Assembly: GCA_018389105.1 (NCBI GenBank)
Contig: JACATO010002220.1
Coordinates: 124,001 to 188,000, forward strand
Direction of reading: 5' to 3'
Origin: Nautilus pompilius
Taxonomy: Eukaryota; Mollusca; Cephalopoda; Nautilida; Nautilidae
Length of the DNA stretch: 64,000 bases
Position numbers and translations under genes: made by a program. Under the pieces are notes generated by a model that was given only the letters and a program-made list of their open reading frames with translations, did not search any database and was not told the DNA's origin. Below, one piece after another: positions 1 through 11,100 of the stretch; within the stretch, counting starts at the first letter, position 1, and the number at the start of each line of letters is the position of its first letter.

Positions 1-355
1 GCTTAGGGGAGAGCCCGTGGGGACAGGACACCCTGGGGTGTGATACCTACCCTGCACAGTCCACGTGTTTCTGCTTAAGGGAGAGCCCGTGGGGACAGGA
101 CACCCTGGGGTGTGATATCTACCCTGCACAGTCCACGTGTTTCTGCTTAGGGGAGAGCCCGTGGGGACAGGACACCCTGGGGTGTGATACCTACCCTGCA
201 CAGTTCACGTGTTTCTGCTTAGGGGAGAGCCCGTTGGGACAGGACACCCTGGGGTGTGGTACCTACCCTGCACAGTCCACGTGTTTCTCTTAGGGGAGAG
301 CCCGTGGGGACAGGACACCCTGGGGTGTGATACCTACCCTGCACAGTTCCACGTG
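1..355. repeat. 72-bp minisatellite, about 4.9 copies
   Basis: The unit begins GCTTAGGGGAGAGCCCGTGG and recurs at 1, 73, 145, 217 and about 288, so the period is 72 bp. The last unit has lost one base. Copies are almost identical (a few substitutions such as TAAGGG for TAGGGG), which indicates recent amplification. The array touches the left edge of the window, so its true length is unknown. It is GC-rich compared with its surroundings and ends just before the likely first exon of the glutaredoxin gene, so it may lie in or near that gene's promoter. Confidence 0.95.
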
Positions 356-360
356 TAGCT

Positions 361-434
361 GAAGACAAAAAACGGCTCAAGCGAGAAGCTAAAAATGAGG
401 AGGAAAACCCAGATCAACGAAGCGGGGTTCAGGG
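361..434 (+). other. Possible first exon of the glutaredoxin gene
   Basis: A candidate donor (AGGG|GTAGGT, GT at 435) would join to the acceptor CCAG at 531-534 of the main coding exon. An ATG at 395 would then read in frame through the junction into the main start codon at 537 and add a 14-residue basic N-terminal extension. An in-frame TAG lies upstream at 356-358. The splice is inferred from sequence only. This could equally be a non-coding 5' exon. Confidence 0.3.
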
Positions 435-536
435 GTAGGTGGGATATTGGGGCCCGATACCCAATAGGTGAATTCCCTGTGATCAACTTTACCATTGTTG
501 CTTTTTAAAAATCTTTTTTTTTTCGTCTTTCCAGAT

Positions 537-2769
537 ATGGGTAATTCGGAATCAGTGCCGGGCTATTCATCGGCCGAGGCGGACTTCCTGCAGCAGACAG
601 TGAAACGAAACTGCATCGTGATTTTTTCCAAAACCTACTGTCCGGCTTGTGACACGGCCAAAAGGGACATCGAATCCCTCGGCCTCAATTATCACGTGAT
701 AGAGCTAAACAGGCGAACTGACTGCAGTAAAATGATGGCAGCTTTGTACGACACCACCAACATGAAAACGGTTGGTGTCATTTTGAAACACTCACTACGT
801 GCTGTCTAGTTACTTCAGAAACTTATCTATACCCTCCAGGAAAACGTGAGGACAGTAGTGTTCCCAGCATTCACCCACCCCCACCCCCACAGGCCTGTAC
901 GCGCATTACTAATACTATTACGTACGATTGTGCTATTGTCAGCTGTGATACCGTAACCAGTTTTGTCTAGAAGTTTTTAAAATTAAAAAAAAATAAATGT
1001 TTTTAATTATTTACGGCAACTTATGATTTAAAATATTAAAATGTGTACTGTCTCCTCCTCACCATTGTTACATACAAAATGTCTAAAGTCACTTATGGTA
1101 GATTTAAATCCTAGTCTCTTTTCTAAGTAGCAACTGATGGGAATTTGTGATGAAAAATTAGTTCATACGCTGACTAGCTACTTTATTAGGACGTGTACCC
1201 TTTCAGACTTGGGCCTGATTTGAGATGCAGATAGTAGTTAGTTAACTGTATGATGTGACAGGGAATCCCTGCAATGCTATAGTTGGAGAAGCACATTTGC
1301 AGTCAGTCTAACATATGGTAAAAAGGCTGGCCAAGATAGTTTTGTTGATAAGCTGGTCTAAGACATGAGTTGTTTGAGTTTATCAGCAATGGAAAAGGTA
1401 AAGAAAACAGTTTAAAGTCATCTCTCTACCCACAAATCAAAAGACAAAAACAGTACAGATTGCTTTACTTTTTATTTTGTATTTTATTTGCACTGCCCTA
1501 TTCTACACATTAGTGCTGAATCAGCAAAATAGATTCCTTTTGTGGCTGGGTTAGGATTGTAAGCTTTCATACAAGAAAATAATTAAAGGAAGGAAATTCC
1601 AAAAATTTTGCACTTGTGTCAAAAAGTATTTCAGAGCTGCTGTTTAGTCCATCAGTTGATAATATGAATATGCTTGATGTTTCTTGCTGTTTGAGATAAC
1701 AGTTTGTATTTTGTACTAAAAATACATTAATCTCACATTTAATCCTTACATGTAAGTAGGTAATAAAATGATGGTAATCATATGTATGTTAATGTGCAAG
1801 GAAAATTATTACAACTATATTGTGTATGAAAGGTAAATTATTTTAATATTACTAAATATTATAAAAGTTGTTTTTCTTAATTGTTTTTTTTTTGTTGTTG
1901 TTGAGTCTCTTAAATCTGTAAATTTTGTTCCATACTGTGGTTTTTAATTGAACTTTCATATTTATTTCAAAATGATCTTCCAAAATGGTACTTTCATAGG
2001 TTTCCTTGATGGCAATTGTTTTAGTAAACAGATTGCATTGATATTAGAAGTCTAAAGCAAATAAAGTCATGTAGCCACAAAGAAATTTCCAAAACAGAAA
2101 GACTGGCTTATATTTAACAAGTAGATAGACATTCGGTCATACAGTTCCCTGGTTATAGAAGTAGTGGATCTCTGTCTTGGTCTCAAGATGAAGGATTGTG
2201 TGCTTGCAGACTTAGTGGATTGTTTAACCATTTATCAGTGTGGGAGGAAAGTGGAGTGCCTAGAGGCTGGCTGGTGAAGAAATAATGCTAGGGAGGTATG
2301 CCAAACTGAGCCAATCATGACTGGGATTCTTAACTTGGGACATTCAACTGTGGTTCTCCAAAACACTGCGACCAATGAGTTCAGAAAGAATTGCCATTAA
2401 CCAAAGTCTGTTATCCAGATTGTTTTTTGTTACTCTTGTTTTTTAACAAGTTGCTAAAAATTACAGGAATTTTTGCTGGTAAACAGGGTGGATATATTAT
2501 AAAACCAACAAGTGAAATGAAAGGAGACATTTTCACAAACTCTGATAATGTGGAAGTCAGATTTGAATTAGTGAAAAACTAGCTTTTAATTTTTTGCACT
2601 TTTAAATTAAATTTCTATTCTTGTCTACTTTTTAATTATTTGTTTGCAGGTGCCCCAGATATTTGTGAATGGGAGATGTGTTGGTGGATCACGTGATTTG
2701 AGAGATCTGATTGCGAGCAATTTGCTTGTAAAGCTGGTGAATGAATGTTACAAGAGGATGGTGACCTGA
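537..2769 (+). CDS. GLRX2: Glutaredoxin (GLRX2-like), two coding exons
   Basis: The coding exons are 537-770 and 2650-2769, giving 117 residues. Glutaredoxins use glutathione to reduce disulfides and glutathionylated proteins. The N-terminal active site is C35-P-A-C38 after a typical I-V-I-F-S-K-T-Y strand. The splice falls between T78 and V79, and exon 2 opens with the cis-proline segment V79-P80-Q-I-F-V-N-G, followed by the G90-G91 glutathione-binding turn. The length fits a single-domain cytosolic Grx. The active site CPAC differs from the usual CPYC or CSYC. The protein starts M-G-N-S-E-S, which matches the N-myristoylation pattern M-G-x-x-x-S. The donor is ACG|GTTGGT and the acceptor TTGCAG|GTG. 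The start is chosen because ATG 537 lies 3 bases inside the exon. A longer form starting in the upstream exon is possible. The gene symbol is by similarity; GLRX versus GLRX2 cannot be settled here. Confidence 0.9.
771..2649 (+). other. Glutaredoxin intron
   Basis: AT-rich intron with no coding exon seen. It contains a short interspersed repeat copy near 2225-2370. A short open stretch at 2391-2582 has no splice-compatible or family support and is ignored. Confidence 0.8.
2225..2370. repeat. Interspersed SINE-like repeat, copy 1
   Basis: Contains GTGGGAGGAAAG, then GAGGCTGGCTGGTGAAG, then GGAGGTATGCCAAACTGAGCC and a degraded tail. The same order of motifs recurs at about 6790, 49985, 51025, 51945 and 53835. 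The tail of better copies resembles a tRNA B box (GGGATTCAAACTC), so the family may be a tRNA-derived SINE. Confidence 0.6.
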
Positions 2770-5700
2770 CGTCGGTCCTCCCACTTTAGTGTTTCTCTGA
2801 TCTTCACCAGTTAATCATGGTTACTCTTTCTGACATGGGAAGTATGCTGATGTGCGCAGTCTTTTAAAAATCATCTTTTGCTGTTTTAATTTGTTTTAAA
2901 ATTACCCAAGTTTGGACTTCATGTTAAGATAGAGAGCTCTGCAGCTCCAACTTTGCAACATCCACCAAGATTGCCTTTTGCTGTTAGTCAAAGGCAGAGA
3001 AGCCTCTCAGCTTTTGTCATAGCATTTAAATTAATACGGCTAATTCTTCTGACCATAGTCACTATTAGAAAAGGATTTGTTTGGGCTCAACGGTAGGTGA
3101 GACTTCTGAGTCAGTCTATTCTTTTCTGTATATTTTCAACACAAAATTTTGACCTCCAAAACAGCAATTTTGAGGGTGCCATAGAAAATTGTGATATGGA
3201 TATCAGGTTTTTGTAGGTATTTCAAGTCTTGTAGTTTCTGAAACAGTAAGTGGAGGATTAATTGTGATATAACAACCATCTACTCTTTGTAACTTACAAT
3301 AAAAAAAACTAAGAATTTTAAAGCAGATACTGAGATTTATGCAGCTTGCAGATTATGGCTGAAGGGAGATGTTTGTTTTGCAGTTTGTCAGTTTAAATTT
3401 TTTTTCATTAGATCTGAAGGTAGGGATTATGGAATCTGAAACAGGATTCTATCAGCCATTAATTAGGAAAATAAATCACAATACAATGCTACAACATTTG
3501 GTGTATTACTCAGCTGCAGTAAAACTGGTAAAATTTGGCTATTAAAGATTATGTTAAGAATTTAATTGTGCTCATCTAAGATACTAGTATGGCATTAATG
3601 TATATTTACAATTAAAAAAAAATGTGTGAGACAACTTTTGTGGTGTTGCATTATGGGAATGTTTCCTTTACTCTCTTTAAGTTGTAGATAAAACACTGCC
3701 CATGGAGATGCTTTATGGCTGATATTTTGGTATCACAAGAATGAATAAAGAAAAACATTTCCTTCTATGTACCTTACAAATGAGATCTATAATGCAAGTA
3801 TTATCTATAGTAATCTTATGTTCCATTAAATGGATACTTTCTAAATGAGTCTGCTTCCATTTACTGATTGAACTGGTTCATGCAAGTACAGTACTCCTAT
3901 CCAATTTTATATTATCTATGTTTATCGTTTCATGAAATCCATCAGTACACAGTTTCATACAATACAGCCTTGATTTGCTGTAAATGACCTTCTGCATCTC
4001 ACTACCTTTTAAAACTATCAACACAGGTTTGGTCATAGGGACTGATGTGGTGCCTTTAATTCAACCCTTTGTGAAGAAAGATCTGTATACCACTCCAGCC
4101 CAATGTTTTTAAGGGACTAATGACTGAAGACAGCCAGTTCATCACAAATACTAACCAGTGCTAGGCTGGGGTACAGGTATAAGAGAAGATTGAAGAGCAT
4201 TTCACTTGCAATTTAGTGTCCTGCTTTCAAACTACTTGATAATGCAATGAATTTTTTATAGTTATGAGAGAAAGAATGAATTATATCTTTCGCATTCATT
4301 GTATTTTGTAACTTATTGATCTTGGTTTTTATATGACTGACAAACTCCTGCAACCATGATTATTAGATCAGATTTGTGCACCATTTGTTAGTTTTGTAGC
4401 ATATTTCCAACTATTTAGTGCGCATATTAACCTTTTCCTCTTCTTTTTTTTTCCATATTTGCAAGTTTTTTTGTTTTTTTACAATATTATTTTAAAATGT
4501 AAGCATATTGCTAATTCTGGGATGATTACAAACAGATTTAGAACTTTCTAGGTCATCTAAAGAGAAATAAATAGCATTTTCAGATTGAAACCAGATGGTT
4601 TAGACTGCTGATTCTATATCTTGAGCATTTGTGCTAATTTTAGATTATTTCCTTTAGACACTTTGCTTGATCACTAGCCTACCATTCTCTTCCCCGCTTC
4701 CAGAGTACAATTTTTTTTGGTTTTTATGTAAAAAGTATTGTCTGGACATTTTACAATAATTCCATTTGCACTAATGTGTTATAATATCTATTCACCATTT
4801 TTGGCAGTTCCATCAATGGTGGTGAAGCCATATGTTGGAAACTGTAATGACTTTATCATTTTGTTATCATGAAAGAATTAATTTCAGGAAATGATAACCC
4901 TGCAACTAGAACAGCCTTTTGAACAGTTTCCGTTCAAAGACCAGATTTTCCTAAGTCAACATTTTTTTCTAGATTAATCTAAAGTCGTTGCAAAAATATT
5001 TTCAGAATCAGTTATAAATTTTGTATTTTTGAATTTCATATATTGCATCTGGGTTTAATTTTTATTCTGTTTCTCTTAAAGAGTTCTTTGTGCAGATTCT
5101 TGTGTAGCTTTTCTGTTCTGCTGTCCAGATGCTGATTAAAAGGAAGATATATTAAAGAAATTTAGGATGTTAGTGACTTTGAATTAATTGTATTGATAGT
5201 CATTAATAATAGCAACAATAATAAATGAGACAATTGGATAGGATAACTAAAAAAAAAACAGCTTATACATGATACTTTCTATCCTAAAGTGGTCATGCAC
5301 AGAATCTAAGACACTTGGATCTTGGGAGGTGGGGGGCAATACCATCTGCCTAGAAAAAAGCATTGGTGAGAATGAAAGCCTGATCCAGTCACAAAATATG
5401 ACACTGAAAATCCCATGGAACTTATGGTGGACATTAATGGAAGCCAGAAAACCTGATGTTTTATCCACAAGGCTTCAATATCAAAACAGATAGATAACCA
5501 TCTTAGATACAGCTTAAGCACAAAATAAAAACCTGGTGTAGAAAAAAAGAAAAGATCCAGAGAGAAATAGATTGGTTGAGACCAAAATTATTCTCACTAA
5601 GATCAAAGTGTAGACGTGGTTTATTGGTTTCCATCCAACCCCGGGTTAGACTTCAGTTTGCCTTAGGAACTTATAGAGGCTTGGGTTCCATGGTGAAAGT

Positions 5701-6789
5701 TGCCCTCCCAGGGCCTTGGATGGTGGTAGCACGTTTGGAAAGTCTCCCTATATGGGCAGGAGCGAGAGATCCTTTTTGCCCTGGTCAATACATGCTATGG
5801 CTGGGAAGGTTATGCTCCTTGGGACTGATTTTTGGAGCTGAGGCTTTTTTCCCAGAGGGTTTTCAGCTGGGGAAGTGATCACTTTAACAGAGCATCACTA
5901 TCATGGGGTTTTCCCCTGCATAACGGAAGACTGGATTTTGACCTCTCTACCCATCTCTTTCTCTTTGGAGATGCACACACACAAGAACTTATACTGCATA
6001 CACGTAGCAAATACCACCAGGAAAGGGGAAAAAGACCAAGGTGGTACCAATTTTTGTCGTCTTGGACCACTGCACAAGACCTTACAAAATTTCTTCAGAG
6101 TTGAACATTATCAGCATTCAAACCCTACAAAATCTTGACAACATTTAAACCCCTCAGGATCTGATTCATCCTGAGGTCAAGATATAAAATTACTTGAACA
6201 GAGACAGTAACACCAGCTTCTGAGCCTGAGAGAATGATAACAGATTTTTCCAGATGGCATGAGTGGAGGATTGATACCCTAAATTAATAGCTATGTCAAA
6301 ACCATCATCAAGCATACTCTTAGTTACAGGTAAACAGCAAAAAAAGGCATGCTGCACTATTGTGGTGTGTATGGTTGGAATAATGATGGAGCAAGAAGTT
6401 TCATGCATTACTAAAACGTGACTCTCATAAGATGTACATATTGGTTGGATATTAAAATGAAAGATGTGTAACATACTAAATGTAAAAATAAAGCATGTAT
6501 AGTAAAATTATTTGCAGTGGTTTGTTGCCAGGTAAAAACTAAAAATGCACTTTTGAGTTAATCTTTTTTACATCTGGTAGGGTTATTTATATGTGTCAAG
6601 CAAATAATGTCATCAAGATAGTATTTTTTACACTGAGTATCCTTGATCACTGACATTGTAACTACTTTCAGTTTAATAAATAATTGAATAACATTTTCCT
6701 TCACAACAATAGATGATGCTGCCAACAATTTCCATTTATGGTAGACTCGTGAACAAATTGCCTATAACGAAATGATGTCTTGAGTCACA

Positions 6790-6996
6790 CCATCCACTCA
6801 TGCTTGCCAGTTTTTCATTGGCTGGTAAGGGGCAGGGTGTTGAAAGTCCATACTAGAACTCTCTTAATTTTTTAGATGTGAGAGGAAACAGCAGTTTCCG
6901 ACTGGCTGGTGAAGAAGAGTGAGAATAAGTTATACCAGGGAAGTATGCCAGATGGAGCCAACCAGGAATCAATTTTGGGTCCTCAGCTTGCCATTA
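6790..6996. repeat. Interspersed SINE-like repeat, copy 2
   Basis: Shows AGATGTGAGAGGAAACAG, then CTGGCTGGTGAAGAAGAG, TATACCAGGGAAGTATGCC and GAGCCAACCAGG in the same order as the other copies. It lies between the two genes. Confidence 0.65.
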
Positions 6997-6998
6997 AA

Positions 6999-7027
6999 TA
7001 TTATTATTATTATTATTATTATTATTA
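6999..7027. repeat. (ATT)n microsatellite
   Basis: About nine uninterrupted ATT units immediately after the SINE-like copy; it could mark that element's 3' tail. Confidence 0.9.
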
Positions 7028-7070
7028 AGACGGATATCTATGATGTTACTGTGGTAATTTTAAATAAGCT

Positions 7071-7169
7071 GTTGAAATATTTATGATGATTTTACTACAT
7101 TGTATCTTGGGAATAATTTTTGTTGAAATATTTATGATGATTTTACTACATTGTATCTTGGGAATGTAA
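7071..7169. repeat. 51-bp direct duplication
   Basis: The segment starting GTTGAAATATTTATGATGAT at 7071 is repeated at 7122 with almost no change. This is a recent tandem duplication of unique sequence. Confidence 0.9.
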
Positions 7170-7889
7170 TTTTGTTGTAGATATGAAGCTGGCAGATTTG
7201 GAGCAAAAGTTTCAAATATTCAAGAGCATCTTCTGATCATTTTAATGAGTATGATTTCATAGATTTCAAAATGAAAAGAAAAACATCAAAACGTTTGTTG
7301 TTTCAAAAGAAGATCCCACGACAACATGAGAGTGGATAGAGAAGGATAACCAACCTACGGAGTTTTCAAAAGTTATTGGCTTTAGGGGGAAATGAAAGAG
7401 AAGACAAATTCAATTTATAAAGAAATGGTGAGTCCATCATAACATATACATGACTTTGTTTCATAAATCATGTTTTGTACTAGATTTTTATCGTCTGTGA
7501 AACTAAAATAAAAGTTTTGAACATGTTAGAAATCGACATTGATGTTAATGTGAACATTTTGATCCCGCGAAACTTAATACAACCCCTAGGAAGAGAAAAA
7601 CAAAAACATTCCTTTACCAAGAGTAAGTTGATTCTATCAACCCTGTTTTTTTACTTTAAAAAAAAACAACTACGCTTTGTTTGTTTGTTTTTTAACTCAA
7701 TGTCAGAAAATGCAACATCCGTCAAAAAGTATATATACATATATATTTATTTATTGTTTTTTTAAACAAACAAGCGAATTTATAGATTAAATTGTTTTTC
7801 CTAATATCTAAAGGGAGATAATCTGTAGTATTTTTTTAAACATTTTTTATAAAAGATGGGTTAAAGGGAGATAATAAACTGTAGATGTC

Positions 7890-8110
7890 ACTGAGAGCGT
7901 TTCCGAGCTCTGCGGCCCGCTGATGGTGCTGCCCTGTCTGTTCTCCTTTGTTACCTCTCCGAGACTGAGCGGATGTTGGTAGAAGTTTTGATGGAAACCG
8001 AAAAAGAGAGCAAAATGGAGGCCGTTTCATCAGAAGCCCTTCCCCCAGACATCGGGGCAGCGGGTACTCCTTTTTCTCACTAGTCTTCAGCCACGGACTG
8101 GTACAGCTCC
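7890..8110 (+). promoter_or_regulatory. SETDB1: SETDB1 promoter / 5' UTR, CpG-richer segment
   Basis: Base composition rises sharply here compared with the AT-rich flanks, with CpGs in GAGCGTTTCCGAGC, GCGGCCCGC, CTCCGAGAC and GTCGGGAGACGG. It surrounds the first coding exon (7973-8063). No TATA box is evident, as expected for a CpG-type housekeeping promoter. The transcription start is not visible from sequence. Confidence 0.5.
7973..8063 (+). CDS. SETDB1: SETDB1 exon 1 (start)
   Basis: Codes residues 1-30 plus one base. The donor is GCGG|GTACTC. Joining to exon 2 makes an Asp codon and keeps the frame open. It is not similar to vertebrate N-termini, so it is supported mainly by frame, CpG context and position. 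Confidence 0.65.
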
Positions 8111-11100
8111 CGTCGGGAGACGGTGGAGGCTCAGAATCCCTATCATGTTGTTGTCTGTCTGTCTGTCTTAAACCTGATGTTACAGTCACTAAGTGTTATT
8201 GTGAATCGAACATACGGTGAAAAGAAACTGCACCAAGTTCTGCTTTACAAATCTACGTGCGTTTGTCTCGGATTCCTCTGCTCCATTAATGATGTTATAA
8301 AAGACCTACGTATTTCTGCCGTGCGTGAACAGGGATAACATCTTTCTCCTGAGTTCTGGGTTCTTTTGTGCCATGCATGAACAGGGATAACATCTTTCTC
8401 TTGAGTTCTGGGTTATTTTGTGCCATGCATGAACAGGGATAACATCTTTCTCTTGAGTTCTGGGTTATTTTGTGCCATGCATGAACAGGGATAACATCTT
8501 TCTCCTGAGTTCTGGGTTCTTTTGCACCAGGTATGAAAAGGATAACATCTTTCTCTTGAGTTCTGGGTTCCTTTGTGCCATGCATGAACAGGGATAACAT
8601 CTTTCTCTTGAGTTCTGGGTTCCTTTGTGCCATGCATGAACAGGGATAACATCTTTCTCATGAGTTCTGGGTTCTTTTTTGTGCCGTGCGTGAACAGGGA
8701 TAACATCTTTCTCCTGAGTTCTGGGTTCTTTTGTGCCATGCATGAACAGGGATAACATCTTTCTCTTGAGTTCTAGGTTATTTTGTGCCATGCATGAACA
8801 GGGATAACATCTTTCTCTTGAGTTCTGGGTTCCTTTGTGCCATGCATGAACAGGGATAACATCTTTCTCCTGAGTTCTGGGTTCTTTTGCACCATGTATG
8901 AAAAGGATAACATCTATGGTCTGGGTTCTTTGTCTCTGTTGCATACATGACAGGTGTCTCCTCATTTTGCCATTGTATCTTGTGTTATGTATTGGTAGGG
9001 GCAATATTTATTTCTAGTCAGGATTTCTTTTTTTCCCTGTATACAACAAGGTACCAACATTTGGTTTTAGAGATATCTCTTGTGAATAAAGTGTCTTCAC
9101 ATTTTATACTTAGGTGTGCTTGCGTTGTTCCTCATGAGTGGACAGTCTCATCGTTCTGCTAGAGATGTTGATTTTGGGAACATCTGCACTATGACAGATC
9201 TTTATGGACAGTTTTGCATTGTATTTAGCATTTTTCCTGACTGGCTTATAGTAAATCCTGTCACCTGAACATAAGCTGCTATTTTTATAAAAAAAAACAT
9301 GTGGGGGACAGAAATCTCAACAGACCTAATAATGTTTTTTGACAGTGATAACCAGCGTGAGGCTAGTTGGCGAACAAAACCTCCATTATTATTTTGTTAA
9401 TCTGTAGGGTTCTAAAGACTAAGTTCTCAGATTACTTACACAAAAGATTTTGAATTCTGCCTTTATTGTTATCTAAATAATTCTAAGTTTATGGATCTAA
9501 CGAACAAGTTATGGGTGGATGGTTATAAGTCAAGGCTAAGATGACGCAACTGTTCACTTGTAGATTCCCCTGTAAAAAAAAAAGTTGAAGATGCACCTGA
9601 TGAGAAACCACCCACTAAGGTGGTTGAAGAACGAATATACAAGTTCAAGTTTGATGCCGAGAAATTCATTTCCTCTCACATCGCTGGAATGGGTCTGGAT
9701 CAGAAGTATATGAAACATCTCAGTCAGATGAATACTCAGTTAAAAAGTGTTGAAAGTAAGTATCTGTCTGTCTCAGTCTGTTGTCTTGTTTTGTTTTTTT
9801 TTAAAAGTGAAGAAAATGTACTAAGTCATAACCCATATAAGTGGTTAGAACTGATGTTATTTTTATTTAGAGTTTCTTCCTCTGAGAAAATGGTTTTGTG
9901 TTTACTATGGTATATTAGTTAACATAGGGAACCATTATGCCTTATATAAGGGATGTTCAATCGAAACCCCACCATAATAATGTATTCGGCTAGGTTTCGT
10001 TTGAATGCTCCTCCTACAAGGCTTTCCACCATAGTAAGCATACTTTCTGTTAACAACTTTTGATGCTACCTTGCTTACCCAAACCTTTGTCACCTGATGT
10101 GAAGCATTGCAGCTGATCTCTGCTTGTATCTTTTAGTCTTATTTAACTGGAAGAGGATTTAGTTTATGCATGTTAAGGCGTCTATAAGTTTGATCTTTTC
10201 TTTTGGGACTTTGCTCAGCAGAGAGAGTGAATGTTGGATGGAGCTTGCTGACTGAAAGTGCTTTCTAAACTCTGTTGTTGATTATTGTAATTTGAATAGG
10301 TAGACAAGCCAGCAGATATTTTCACTTTTTTAAACTTTAAAAATAGGAGAAATAGCATGCCACAACTTTTCATAAGAGCAGCAGTAATGCTGTCCTTATA
10401 AATGAATAATCAATCATCTATTTTTTTTTTTTTTGTATGTGCCAAATATAAAGATGATTAAGGAAAGTAATTTATGTTGTTCCAGTTTGAATTAGTTTTA
10501 AAAGTGGATGATCACTGGGGAGAGGGAGCATAATTCAGTAAACAGCTTTCAGTAAATGAGCAGAAATTATTAAAAATCAAAGTTGTTCACAAAGTAAATA
10601 AATTATTCACTATAGAATGCAGCCTTATGAGAAGAGGACATTGCTGAAAAAGACTCTGATGTTTTTCATGATGTCTTTGTGGTGTATGTTCCTAGATATG
10701 TAAGATGCAATGAAAGATGCTTGGATGATCCAGGAGATTTTGCATAACATATCTACATGATAATAGAATACTTCATAAAGAAAAATTATTTTATTTTAAC
10801 CCTCTATGTGCCACATGAGCTTTTATCTTACTTAATTTACTTAGGGGGGGGCATTTGCACTTTAGCCTAGAGCATTAGTTGTGGTATCTGTTGACTATCT
10901 TTAGTCAAAACACTTATAATGCAAAATATTGGTTTGAAACAATGGGATTTGTCATTAGAAAAGGTTATATTACTGATTAAGGTACTATGTACCATAGCCC
11001 ATATGGCTCAGCCTGTGCTGAGTAATATACATTCGATGAACTGTAGTATCTAAAGAGTTAAGCTAACAGTTAGGGGAAAAAAGACTAGGGTTTCTTCTCC

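Larger units (their letters stand above)
2770..7889. other. Intergenic region between glutaredoxin and SETDB1
   Basis: It starts with the glutaredoxin 3' UTR; candidate polyadenylation signals AATAAA lie at 3298-3303 and 3744-3749. No further gene can be supported. A GC-richer block at about 5576-6180 carries several overlapping open frames near 100 codons, but none resembles a known protein. An interspersed repeat (6790-6996), an ATT microsatellite and a 51-bp duplication follow. Confidence 0.6.

Noticed and set aside
2391..2582. 63-codon frame inside the glutaredoxin intron
   Set aside because: Not spliced in by usable sites, and the flanking exons join in phase without it.
8295..9004. Minus-strand open frames up to 179 codons rich in [14 protein letters not shown]
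   Set aside because: They only translate the 52-bp tandem array in three registers; no start context or homologue.
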